From Scatophagus argus (Eukaryota > Chordata > Actinopteri > Scatophagidae): 64,000 bases of DNA. The translations under genes and the position numbers were made by a program. Below, piece after piece: positions 1 through 9,718 of the stretch. The notes beneath the pieces were generated by a model. It did no database searches, was not told where the DNA came from, and saw only the letters and a program-made list of their open reading frames with translations. Each line of letters starts with the position of its first letter. Position 1 is the first letter of the stretch. Location of the stretch: assembly GCF_020382885.2 (NCBI RefSeq), contig NC_058496.1, positions 2,823,001 through 2,887,000 of the forward strand, written 5' to 3'.

Positions 1-630
1 GACAAACATCAGCGTGAAGTGCGTGGCAGGAACAGGCCTCTTCGCTGAGGATTAGGATTAGATGCTCTTCAGGCAGCCCATTGATACCCTGACAACAACA
101 ATGTCTCGTACGTTCCATTCATAGAAAAGCTTACTGCTCTCTAAGCAGGCCAAGTACAGGTATTTATAGTGGATCCTGGCTGGCTTGGAGCTGAGCTCTC
201 TTTTCAGAGCAAGAGCGTTGTTTCGTCTTCTCTCCTTTACGTTTTACCTCATTAGTTTAGAAAATCCTGATCAGTTTCTTTAAAGATGGCTTACAACTTG
301 GAGTAAAGCCTGAATGAAAGGATGATCAATGAAGTTCACTTCATCGCTGCGTTTCTATGTTTGTCTTGGTGACACCTCAAGCGGTTCTCATTCTCAGACT
401 CATTTGTGTCAGATCCTTAAGCAGCCTGAAGAGATGACATGATGCACTAAGATCTGCACAAACCACTTGTGGGAAAACACTACTGTGTACTTTTCTGATA
501 TGTAAACTTTGTGTCTACATGCCACCATTACTGACAGGATAGCAGACATACTTCCTCAGCATACGGTGACAAGGCTGATGTGTGGCGTTATTAAAAACAA
601 AACACGGACATACAAAAAGCCGGTCCTGAC
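1..630. other. rnf34 intron or downstream region, no exon recognised
   Basis: This stretch lies downstream of the last rnf34 exon I can see, on the minus strand, so it should be rnf34 intron. I looked for the acidic linker, the second SAP-like region and the C-terminal RING finger of RNF34 and found none. They should lie beyond the left edge of the window. Confidence 0.6.
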
Positions 631-2783
631 CTGGTTGGTCTCAGAGCTATCGCTTCTGCTGAGCGGCTCCTCCTGAGAGGCGACAAAGGCAGACAGCTCT
701 GAGGCAGACTGCGTGGTGGAAGGGGTCGGCGTGTACAGGGAACGCGAGTGGAGGCTGCCCGTGTCGGGGTCCTCCTCTTCCTCAATGCCCTGGTGACAGA
801 GCACCAAGTCCACCAGGTCTTCCTTCTCCCTGCAGGTGTCAGTGGGGATGTTACGAAGCAGCAAATACTGACGCAGGTCCCTGACTCGAAGGCGCATGAG
901 CCGCGGCCGCTGAAAGGCCGTCGCCTTCAGCAAGTGACACGTGGCACAAATGCGCAGATTCTCCTGAAGCACGGAGCACAGAGAGCAGAAGCTCTTCTTG
1001 CAGTCGCAGCAAATATACTGCAGGAACAGAGTGGAGAAAAAAACAAGATGACAGAAATGAGGCAATCTGGGATTCATGAACAGGTTCTACCGCGTGCTAC
1101 TGCCAACACCGTTCAATGACAGAGCTGCTGTATGTGACCAAATAAAAATGTGGCTGAACGTTATTATTTAAGCTCATTTCCCCAACACTAAATTGTGAAA
1201 TGGCATATAAATGAGGAAAACATGAAAAGCAGAGAGACGATACTTAACAAATTACTGCACAGCACATCAATGCCAATAGGCCTTTCTCGCATTTTTCAAT
1301 CACTCACATCTGTTCTGTCTCTGCAGGCAAAGAGACAGGAGGCAGCTCGCGCCTTTTAAGTGACAAACATCAAACACTAATGAATGCAAGACGTGGGATT
1401 TGACCGACAAGGTAAGCGAGTGAAGCACAGGGTTCAGAGAGAACGAGACCCCGAGTCATACATGAACATGAGCACTCTGAAGACGATATTGCAGAACGAG
1501 TGTGTTGTCCATCTGTTTTTGCAATCAGCTAGAGCGCCTCACTGTTGAATTAGTAGCCTCTGGGTGTAAATTAAATTAACTTCAGCTGCGCACACACACA
1601 GCAAAGTGTTTCAGCTCTTGAGAAGACAGTGGTCAGTAATACAATTTGAAGATTTTATTTGGTGCAATGGATATTTAGCAAAAGAATCATTAGTATTTTA
1701 TGCTTGTGCATATTTAATTGATTTCACTTCTGACTTTAAGTCTACTGGCCAGACAACAAATGAAAAATGTAGGCAAGAAACTGAACATAAACATGCACTC
1801 TCTCTGCACGCCAGAAACTAGATGATTTTTCCACAGCCAAGTACAGCAGGTAATTAGTATTTCTGCCTCAAATATTCATCTAATATCCTCCTCTGCTTCT
1901 GCACATTTTCCTTCTCATTAAGTCGGCAGACTAATTAACATCTACAGACATCACACATAACATCCAGATACCTACCTTCCTCCTGAAGACTGAGAAGGCC
2001 TGACCGCAAGCCTTGCATACAAGACCGGGACTCCCTGAGCTGGTGGGCGGGTATGTGGAGTATCCCGCACTGGGGGCGAATCTGAAGGGTCCAGCACCGG
2101 CCCCAAACCCCGGCTGCTGGCCTCTGACGGCCCCTGTACCCATGACTTCATTCAGCAGACCACAGCATGAAGCCCACATGGACGAGGCCCCTGCCTGACA
2201 GTCACAAAAACACCTTCACTTGAGTATTTCATATCTCCACATCAAGCTTGTTGATGTTAATGGTGACAGCAAAGTGTATGGATGAGTGAGTCACCATCAG
2301 CATCATTCAAGCAGATGGTCACCACAGAAACCGGTCCTGCAGATTGAGCAGAGGCCACATGTGGGTGCTTATTATAGATGACTAAAAGGCACAATAAAGC
2401 ACAAACCACACAAACAGGAAGAGGAAGCAGCTAGAACTGTCAACGATGCACGACACAAGCAGACAATTAACTACAGTTAAAATGTAAATGTAAATTGAAA
2501 ACAAACTGACTGTTACAAGAGAGCAGGAAAATAACTAAACAAACATACCAGACTAGTTTAGCTAAATAATTTCATGCTTAACATTACTGTCAAGTCGATG
2601 TTCAGTCACAGCTGTCAGAGCTGCTGTCAACGGACCGTTGTGACGGCTTAGCTAACACAGGTTCAGTAACATCACGTCAGCACCCCTCATACGGAGATAT
2701 TAGCTCCCCGTTAGCTGGAGGCTGCTAGCGATAATCGGAGCTAAAACTGGAATAGAGATGTGTAAAGAAAACTGCACCTTCAT
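631..2783 (-). CDS. rnf34: E3 ubiquitin-protein ligase RNF34 (CARP1), N-terminal part; gene continues off the left edge
   Basis: Three coding exons are visible on the minus strand: 2778-2783 (Met-Lys then a GT donor), 1976-2194 and 631-1017. They give about 204 N-terminal residues. The protein starts MKAGASSMWASCCGLL, then has a FYVE-like zinc finger (CKACGQAF in the second exon, CCDCKKSFCSLC and CATCHLL in the third). A SAP-like helix region follows (LRQYLLLRNIPTDTCREKEDL) and then a Ser/Thr-rich linker. In the family, RNF34 is a membrane-associated RING E3 ligase that targets caspases, p53-pathway proteins and others. The RING itself is outside the window. The close relative RFFL was considered, but the N-terminal MWASCCGLLNEVMGTGAVRGQQ-type sequence is RNF34-specific. 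The first intron is about 580 bp and the second about 960 bp. Exon phases are consistent (all phase 0). The 5' UTR lies to the right, near 2784-2850. Confidence 0.93.
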
Positions 2784-3159
2784 TGCAGCTCCGGCGTGTC
2801 TACTGAGACAGAGCAGGTTGGCGGTGTAAGCATTGCAATACGGAGCGTCACTTATTTATCGGAACTGCCCGAATGCGCCTTGATGTGATGAGAGCAACGA
2901 TCGGGCACCGAGCGCTGACGGCACCGCTGCTTCTTCGCTATGATGCTGCGGCAGTCTGCACGCGACTAGACTGTAATACTGCCCCCAACAGGCCATATGT
3001 AGAATTGACTATAACCTGTTTCTCCATCTTTCCCATCCACATCGGCCATTACTGTTTTACGATTAAAACATCTTTAGTGTGTTATGGGCGGCGTTTGTTG
3101 TTTGCTGTTGTGTATGCATTCATATCGCTTTATAACCACACTCTTAAAAACACGTAGTG

Positions 3160-3390
3160 CTTCCGAATGCCATTGTATGAACCATCACACTGTTTGCACT
3201 ACATCATTCCACTGTTTGCACTACATGTATATATGTATTTATCTGTGAGTTTTTTATTCTTCATTTTTTATTACTATTATTTGTTATTTTGTATTTTGTA
3301 TGGTGCACAGGAGAGAGAAAAATCCGGAGTCAAATTCCTTGTATGGTCACACGTACTTGGCAAATAAAGCCGATTCTGATTCTGATTCTA
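3160..3390 (+). mobile_element. Truncated non-LTR retrotransposon 3' end with GATTCT hexamer tail
   Basis: AT-rich sequence ends in an AATAAAG-like signal followed at once by three repeats of the hexamer GATTCT. This is typical of 3' ends of teleost LINEs whose tail is a short tandem repeat rather than poly(A). The exact clade (L2- or Rex-like) cannot be set from this fragment. Two similar ends occur at 3420-3625 and 8800-9118. Confidence 0.55.
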
Positions 3391-3419
3391 TATTGACAGT
3401 CGACTTACTTTATATACAC

Positions 3420-3625
3420 AATATACAATATATATTTTGTTTTAACACATGTAAATACCTGTACTTTTAGATTTTAGATTTATACTTATCTTGTTTTGTT
3501 TATCCTATTTTTATACCTTTCACTTTTCTTTCTTGGTTGGGAATACTGCAAGTGCAATGTCTGTACGAAAAAGAATTTTCCTTCGGGGATAAATAAAAGA
3601 ATTCTGATTCTGATTCTGATAAAAC
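3420..3625 (+). mobile_element. Second truncated LINE 3' end with GATTCT tail
   Basis: A T-rich stretch is followed by GGGATAAATAAAAGAATTCTGATTCTG-type sequence, ending in repeated GATTCT hexamers. It lies only 30 bp after the first copy and has the same orientation, but its body sequence differs. It therefore looks like a separate insertion and not a simple tandem copy. Confidence 0.5.
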
Positions 3626-4200
3626 ATTATGGATGTGAGTTATAAGTTTAAGTGTCACATGAATACCCTTCGCTAGTTATAAACTGTGGCTTTAACTTTG
3701 TAAGCTGACTGATGGTGCTTGTAACGCATTATGACTACCTATGCACACCTCCACAATTAGCTGCATTAAGGATTCATAGTATGATTATCACTAGTAATGA
3801 ATCGCTTATGAAGTAGCATAGCACAGACCTTTTAAATACTCAGTCGGTGGTTCCAGGCTGGAGCTAGGGGCTGTTTTTGTGGAAGAATTGTACAGTCCAC
3901 TCCACTTTTATTTCAACAGGTCGTAAATGTGATCCATTCACTTGCTGACACCTTACAACTGAAGTCTTGTTTTTCACTGAACAGAAATAAAACACAGACA
4001 TTTAGGCAGTTCTTCACACAGTATCTGGGAAAAAAGTTACAAAAATAATAAATAAATAAATAAATTAGTTTGATAACAGAGCGTAATTACTTTCGTAATT
4101 TTCGTGTTTGTTTCATGTGTTGTGATCGACTGCACGGTTATAAACAGCAATGTGACACTACATGTAATGATTTAAATAAACGTTTGTAATGCTGATGAAG

Positions 4201-4354
4201 GTACTTCCGGTCCGGTTTGCTCCCTCTGGTTTGGTTGGAGCGCGCCAATAACAAACGTCCCCTCCTGATGACGTTGACCAACGCGTCACCGTGTTTTGAG
4301 TTGCAGCGCGTCTCCAGCGGCGGGGCAAAGTGGGTCCATTTCGCAGGTTAAACG
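4201..4354 (+). promoter_or_regulatory. Candidate core promoter of C5orf34
   Basis: GC-rich sequence just upstream of the start codon holds an ETS-type ACTTCCGG (4203-4210), an inverted CCAAT box on the plus strand (4245-4249), a CRE half-site TGACGT (4269-4274) and further CpGs. There is no TATA box. This is the usual make-up of a housekeeping, TATA-less vertebrate promoter. The motifs are seen directly; their activity is inferred. Confidence 0.45.
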
Positions 4355-7300
4355 ATGGAAACCAATGCTAGTGCCAGTTCGATGATTATGTATGAGGATG
4401 AGTCGGTGGATGTTCGTTACGGAAACGGAGTCCAGTTACAACTGTCGCCGTGTGGCTGTGAATTCATGCTGGTAAAACCCTCAGACCCCTCCGGACATCC
4501 TCTGCAGCCCCCGCAGAGAGTCCGGCAGAGGACAAGATTCGCCATCAGCACGTATAAGGTACAAACACAAAGTATAAGCGTTTCTTTACAGACGGTTTTA
4601 AGCTGCTATAGTCCCCGTTTGTGCCTACCGTGTGTTTTAACAGGCTCTGCTCAAAATATGCATAAAGTACCAAAATTATGTTGAATAACGATTTTCATAA
4701 TCAACATATTACTGGATTATGATTGATGATGCTTGACATAAAGGTGGAGGTAATTTCAGCTACTTCATAGACTTTTAATGGGTGTCTTAACCTGGAAGAC
4801 TGTATTAAAGTGCACTGTACTCAGTCACATTCCAGCACCGACTATGGGCTCTTTCTGGGGACAACTGTGCACAGGTTGGTTGTCTTCTGCATTCAAAGTG
4901 CAGTCACATTCAAAATTAGGATGTTTTTTTTACAGGAGCTGTTGGTGACTGCCTTGACATTTAGGAACAAATATGCTAGTCGACCGTATCTGCCAGAGGA
5001 ACTCATCCCCGCTGACCACAAGAAGGTAATACAGGAAGTGATTTCCCAGCCCTCTAGCAGTCCGTTCTGACAGTGATATTAGTATTTTTTGAATTTCCGC
5101 CTGTAGCCCTTTTTCAGCATTGACTCAGAGGTGCAGTGGCCCGAGTGGTCTTCCTGTGAGGCCGAGACGGGACCTGGAGGCGAGACCATCGTCAGGTCGG
5201 AGGACGAGCGAGCTGCGTTGATGCTGTCGCCCTCAGGTGAAGAATTCTCTGTTGAGTTTCCATGCAGCCTCAGTCGCACTCAGAAACAGCACCCCAGCAT
5301 GCGGTGCTTCAGCAGAGACTCTGAGGGCAGCCCAGCCAGTCAGCAGCAAGTAAGCAATCTGACCTGTCGGACCACCGACGATGAGACCAAAGAAGTCGAT
5401 CAGGGGAGAGGAAGCAGTAGGAATGAGTCCTTTAGGTCAAGGTCTTGCTCTCCTCAGCCTGCCAGCACTGCTCATCCAAAGGTAATGCTTCTCAATAATA
5501 TTTTTGTGCTTATATCACAGCTTTGATTAAATACATTACTTCCCTTCCCAGCTGGAGGGGATGCACCAGTCCACCGCAGTGGTCCAGCATCACTCCAGCT
5601 GTGCTGTCGATCCCATCTGGTGCTACCCTTTGTCCTTGGCTCGTCACCTCCGGACAGCTCGTCTCTCTAAAGCTGAAGGTGTCATAGCAGAGGGAGGCGG
5701 CCATGTAAGCCAGACACACAGAATAAACATGTCAGACGTATCCGACGTGGAAAGAAGGTCTCACCTTCCTGTGGCGCTGCCTCTCACATGTCCATCACCT
5801 CACTGGCACAGGTTGGATGATCCTGAGTAAATGACAGACGTGTGGAGCACTGTTTTCCACTGTTCCTTGACTGATGTAAGTGCTCATGTTTTAAAGATGG
5901 AAAGTCGAAGACCCCCTGGCCAATAAAGACCAAGATTTTCCTTCAGAGCTGGTAAAAGTGATGTGGTGTCACGGAGTCACCTACAGGTTGGTTTTCAGGA
6001 TTGACAAGAACACTCTGAATATGAAGACAAGACTCTAAAACAACATTTGAAGTATATATTTTGGATTTAATGTCTGCTTTAATCTTTCGTAGCTTTTTTT
6101 TGCTGTGTGTTTACCTGTTTGTGTCCTGTGTAGGATACTGAGTGGGACTGTCTCAGTCATGGAGGTTTCCCCTGGAGATGGATCAGTCATCCGGTCCAAC
6201 GGTGTCCTCAACACTTATTTTACCCACCACAAACCTGAGCTCCTGTCAGGGCAGGTAAAATTCAGCATCATATAACTGTTATAAAGTCTAATCTTCCATA
6301 TTTAAAATAGCAATGAGAGAAGTTAAAATTGAGAGAAAAGTAAGCATAGAGAGAGATTACGCCCCCTCCTCGGATTTTGGCTTTTTCTTTCTAATATGCC
6401 ATCATACATAAGCAACTGCAATCAAAATTATTTGCATCTTCTGATGAAGTCATAATATCTAACTAACTGATTGTGTGTATCTCACAGGTGAAAGAGGTGA
6501 CATACCATCTGAACAACCTTCCACCTGATGTACCTGGACAGCTCTACTCTTTAAGCTCCGTTGTGAGCCGTGCGAGCAGGTAAGCCGGCGCTCCATCACA
6601 GTCTGATCGTTCTGAAGACTTAATTTCATTGCTGGCTGACCATCATGTCGCTGGATCACAGGATCCTCACCTGCTACAACGAGGCCAAGCAGTCGCTCAA
6701 GTTCCTGGCCACACCCAGCTGCTTGCAAGAGGTCAGAGAAGTGCTGATATCACAGCTGGTATATGTTTGATATCCGCAGTGTTCACACAGTCTTCCAGCT
6801 TCTAAACTGATTGTGATTTGGTTTTCAGGATGGACATATTTGCAAACCAGCATGGACTGAAGAGAATCTGTCCAATCCTGTATCTGCCGAGCAGCATGTG
6901 AAGGTCACAGAGTCTGCAGAAAGTCGGTGAGTCACGTTGTTCTGATCGCTGCTTCGGTATTACACTCCTGAAAGCTCTGCTAACAGCTTGCATATAATGT
7001 GCCTTTACATTCGATTTAGGTCAGATCTCGTAGCGGCAGAACTGGAGAAGATAAAACGATTCAATTGTATCCTTAAACACTGAGATGAAGGCACTAAGGG
7101 GCTGTGGACATGAATATATTTTATCATCTCAGCTGGTAGTTTAGCTCCACGTTCTGTCCCTGCACAAAGATAATGCTGCGAGGAGGATCTCGTGTGCTCT
7201 TTAACATCCTGTGCTCAGATCTGCTGGACAACAACCACCCGCTGAGAAGTGAGAAACGGCGTGCAGAAGTGGAGAGCAGCCCTGCAGAAGAGACGACCCG

Positions 7301-7400
7301 CGAGGCGATGCATGAGGACTGCGTCGCTGAAGCTCTGCAGAGAACGTCCACAGCCATTCGGGACATTGATGCTCTCATATCTGCAGTAGCACTAACTTGA
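4355..7400 (+). CDS. C5orf34: C5orf34 homologue, uncharacterised conserved vertebrate protein
   Basis: Eleven coding exons: 4355-4558, 4936-5025, 5107-5481, 5552-5826, 5897-5986, 6134-6254, 6488-6579, 6662-6731, 6829-6926, 7020-7066, 7219-7400. All phases join, giving 547 aa. Human C5orf34 is about 640 aa, so the middle is shorter here. Diagnostic stretches are [12 protein letters not shown] and [15 protein letters not shown] near the N-terminus, [10 protein letters not shown] and SPHWHR in the middle, then [21 protein letters not shown] and, at the C-terminus, [11 protein letters not shown] and [10 protein letters not shown]. These are the conserved blocks of the two domains of unknown function in this family. 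I know no established biochemical role. Intron 4 is only 70 bp (5827-5896). Part of exons 4-5 recurs as a decayed copy at 8293-8467. Exon 3 has an internal GTAAGC (near 5350) that could act as an alternative donor. Confidence 0.9.
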
Positions 7401-7481
7401 GAAAGTTCAAAAGAAACCCCAACGTGTGAGCTTGATCGCTAGGACTTCAAATACTCATAGTTTTACTGTTATGTGTAGAGA

Positions 7482-7487
7482 AATAAA
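7482..7487 (+). terminator. Polyadenylation signal of C5orf34
   Basis: AATAAA lies 82 bp after the C5orf34 stop codon, on the coding strand. No stronger signal is nearer. Confidence 0.6.
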
Positions 7488-7672
7488 TTTCTTTCTTTAT
7501 GTTGATGCGGGCATGTGGCTTTTAAACTTTATTGGGATAGAAGGTTGGATTGAACCCCTCAAACCACCTCAAACTCTGGCACAACTTTAAATCAGCTTTT
7601 GAGCAACATGCATACAGAAAGTGTTTTCCCGGTTGCTAATTACCACATCTTTGTCACCACACAGTCTCCTCC

Positions 7673-8224
7673 TTTAGAAGGAATATGAAGTCTTTAAATA
7701 ACGGTTAGAAACAGTTGAAGTGCTGTTTGAATTAAGAACATTAGCTGAATGTCCAGTCGTAGAGAGCTAAAGACAAGACAGCGTTTTCGTGTGACAGGAC
7801 CAGGGATGAAGGTGCCACGCCATGTTGCTCCTCCACCTACCCCACCTCTACGTCCACGGCCATCATCCAACCATGCAGCAGCTTTGAAAGTGTGCTTACA
7901 TGCTGGTCTGCACTGTGTAGATGGATTCAGTTCGCCTGCTCCTCTTCAGGGGAAGCTGTTGGCAGATCCTCACTGATCTCAACAAAACTCTTTAAGGAAG
8001 CAACTCACACAAAAATGAATATTCAGTGAATATCTACTCAACCCTCTGCCAGTGAAAAGTCGGCTGGAGCTTCTTAGTCCACAAAACTTTTGCAGCAAAA
8101 CAGCTTTGCGGCACATCTCATCTGGGCTTAAAAATAAATAAGTTAAATAAAATGTTTGACTTGACTGAAACTCTTTCTGACCAAAACCCAAGAGTCACAA
8201 GTTGATGAGGATGACAGCTTGTAC
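7673..8224 (+). pseudogene. Decayed duplicate of the FYB-like gene (exon 3 and flanking introns)
   Basis: This stretch aligns by eye with 10433-11084. Shared landmarks are the block around GAATGTCCAGTCGT, the exon encoding a proline-rich peptide (GPGMKVPRHVAPP), the GCTGCTTTGAAAGTGTG-type exon end, the flank CAGATCCTCACTGATC, and AATGAATATTCAGT further on. Many single-base differences and short indels separate the copies. The splice donor GTGAGT of the intact locus is changed to GTGCTT here. The copy has no neighbouring coding exons, so it cannot encode the adaptor. It lies upstream of, and in the same orientation as, the intact gene. Confidence 0.75.
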
Positions 8225-8292
8225 TTTCACCAGTCAAATGTGAAGAAAAAAAAGAGAAATCAATCTACCTGGACATGAAACTGCTTGTCAGC

Positions 8293-8610
8293 CAAGGTTG
8301 AATGACCCTAAGTAAATGACAGACGTGTGGAGCGCCTTCCAGTGTCCCTCGACTGATGTAAGTGCTCATGTTTTAAAGATGGAAAGTCGAAGACCCCACT
8401 AGCCAATAAAGACCAAGATTTCTTTCAGAGCTGGAACAGGTTTTCAGGGTTAACAAGAACACTTTATGTCGGGGCTGGTACATGGCTTTTAAACTTAATT
8501 TGAACAGAAGCTTGTATTCAGCCTCCAAAACTATAAACTGTGACAGGACTTTATATCAGAGGTTGGCAAAATACATAGAGAAAATAATGACACCATGTTT
8601 GTCACCACAG
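8293..8610 (+). pseudogene. Decayed duplicate of C5orf34 exons 4-5 fused to C5orf34 3' flank
   Basis: 8293-8467 aligns with 5815-6010 of the intact gene: end of exon 4, the whole 70-bp intron including AAATGACAGACGTGTGGAGC, and exon 5 with an in-frame TAG and an internal deletion. It then runs straight into sequence matching the C5orf34 3' flank (8468-8610 against about 7500-7666; shared CATGTGGCTTTTAAACTT-like and TTTGTCACCACA blocks). Exons 6-11 are missing. The copy is clearly non-functional and lies in the same orientation as its parent. Confidence 0.75.
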
Positions 8611-8799
8611 GGTTAAAGATAAGGACTTGCAATGTTGCAAAATGACACTTTGATGTTTCCTCCTACACCCATGATAAGTTGTGGCTGTGATGTGCTGTCG
8701 GTGGCTGATCAAACAGTGCATCAATATTACACTTTTTACTATTTCTGGGTTACCAGCTCAAGTGCATAAATGCCAAAGGAGGCTTTGAGCACCAACTGA

Positions 8800-9118
8800 C
8801 TAACATGCTGCACTGCACTGCAAGTGATTTTGCTCATTCATTGTCCACCTGCTGTTCATTTGCACTGTTTACCTCACCCACCCGCACTATACTCCACCCT
8901 GCACTACCTCACTTTTGGACTACCTCCAGAACCATATTTATTTTACTTATTTTATTTTGTGTTACCTTATTCTATTTTATTTTTATTTTTATTTTATTCT
9001 TCAATTATATGTTACTTGTTACGTTCTATGTTTGCACCAATCACCAAGACAAATTCCTAGTAATGTGAAACCTCTTCACTTACATGGCAATAAAGTCTTT
9101 TCTGATTCTGATTCTGAC
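8800..9118 (+). mobile_element. Truncated LINE 3' end with hexamer tail
   Basis: Sequence rich in TTTTATT repeats ends in CAATAAAGTC followed by repeated GATTCT. It resembles the two tails at 3160-3625. The copy has inserted between the duplication remnants and the FYB-like gene. Confidence 0.55.
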
Positions 9119-9718
9119 ATGCATCAGGTGCAACACGTGTGTCAACTGTGACTTCTTTATAAATTAAAATCAAAAAGAAAAAGCAGATGCAAAGGCGTCA
9201 TGTTTAAATTCCTCTTCTTGGGAAGAAACTTCTGCTCTCTCATTGACACCAGCTACTCCAATGTAAAATAAATAATGCAGTAAAGTACTTTTACACATTT
9301 TTATTTTGTATTGTAAATAAGACACGAGATCTTATATGTCAACACTGCAAAGGTAAGCGTTATAATTAGGCCGTGTTATTTGTCGTTAAACTCATTGTGT
9401 TGCTAATCATCTTGTGTGTTGGTGGGGTTTTTTCAGCTTACTCACTAAGCTGGGAGTCAGTTACTTCCTTCATAGGTGGAGCATAAAGTTTTCTTTGGTG
9501 ATTAACTGAATTACAGTCTCTGGCCACACAGACTCCTGCAGTACTTGAAGGATCAGAGATCGGGTGAGTGTTTACTTATGATTTTTATCAAGCAGTTGAT
9601 GCTCTTCATGAACTTCTCCTTCAAAGTGGCTTCATCTTTTTGGTGTGGATGTAAGGTATTAAAGAAATTCTTCAATTTTCCTCTCTTCACAGAAAAGACA
9701 GACTTACACTTGGGACTC

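Larger units (their letters stand above)
2784..4354. other. Divergent intergenic region between rnf34 and C5orf34
   Basis: Rnf34 (minus) and C5orf34 (plus) diverge from this 1.57 kb region. It holds the presumed rnf34 5' UTR and promoter at its left end, two LINE-type 3' tails in the middle (about 3160-3390 and 3420-3625), and the compact C5orf34 promoter at its right end. I see no other gene. Confidence 0.6.
7488..9718. other. Region between C5orf34 and the FYB-like gene, filled with duplication remnants and a LINE tail
   Basis: This 2.2 kb region contains a decayed copy of part of the FYB-like gene (7673-8224), a decayed copy of C5orf34 exons 4-5 joined to C5orf34 3' flank (8293-8610), a LINE 3' end (8800-9118), and the non-coding first exon and start of the FYB-like gene. 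A possible 5' UTR exon ends at a GGTGAGTG donor near 9563, with the acceptor at 9692. Confidence 0.6.

Noticed and set aside
748-1119. 123-codon plus-strand frame opposite rnf34
   Set aside because: Antisense of a real rnf34 exon with matching boundaries on the minus strand.
7749-7976. 75-codon frame with a proline-rich start, as a separate gene
   Set aside because: It is the remnant copy of the FYB-like exon 3 reading on into decayed intron; no flanking exons.
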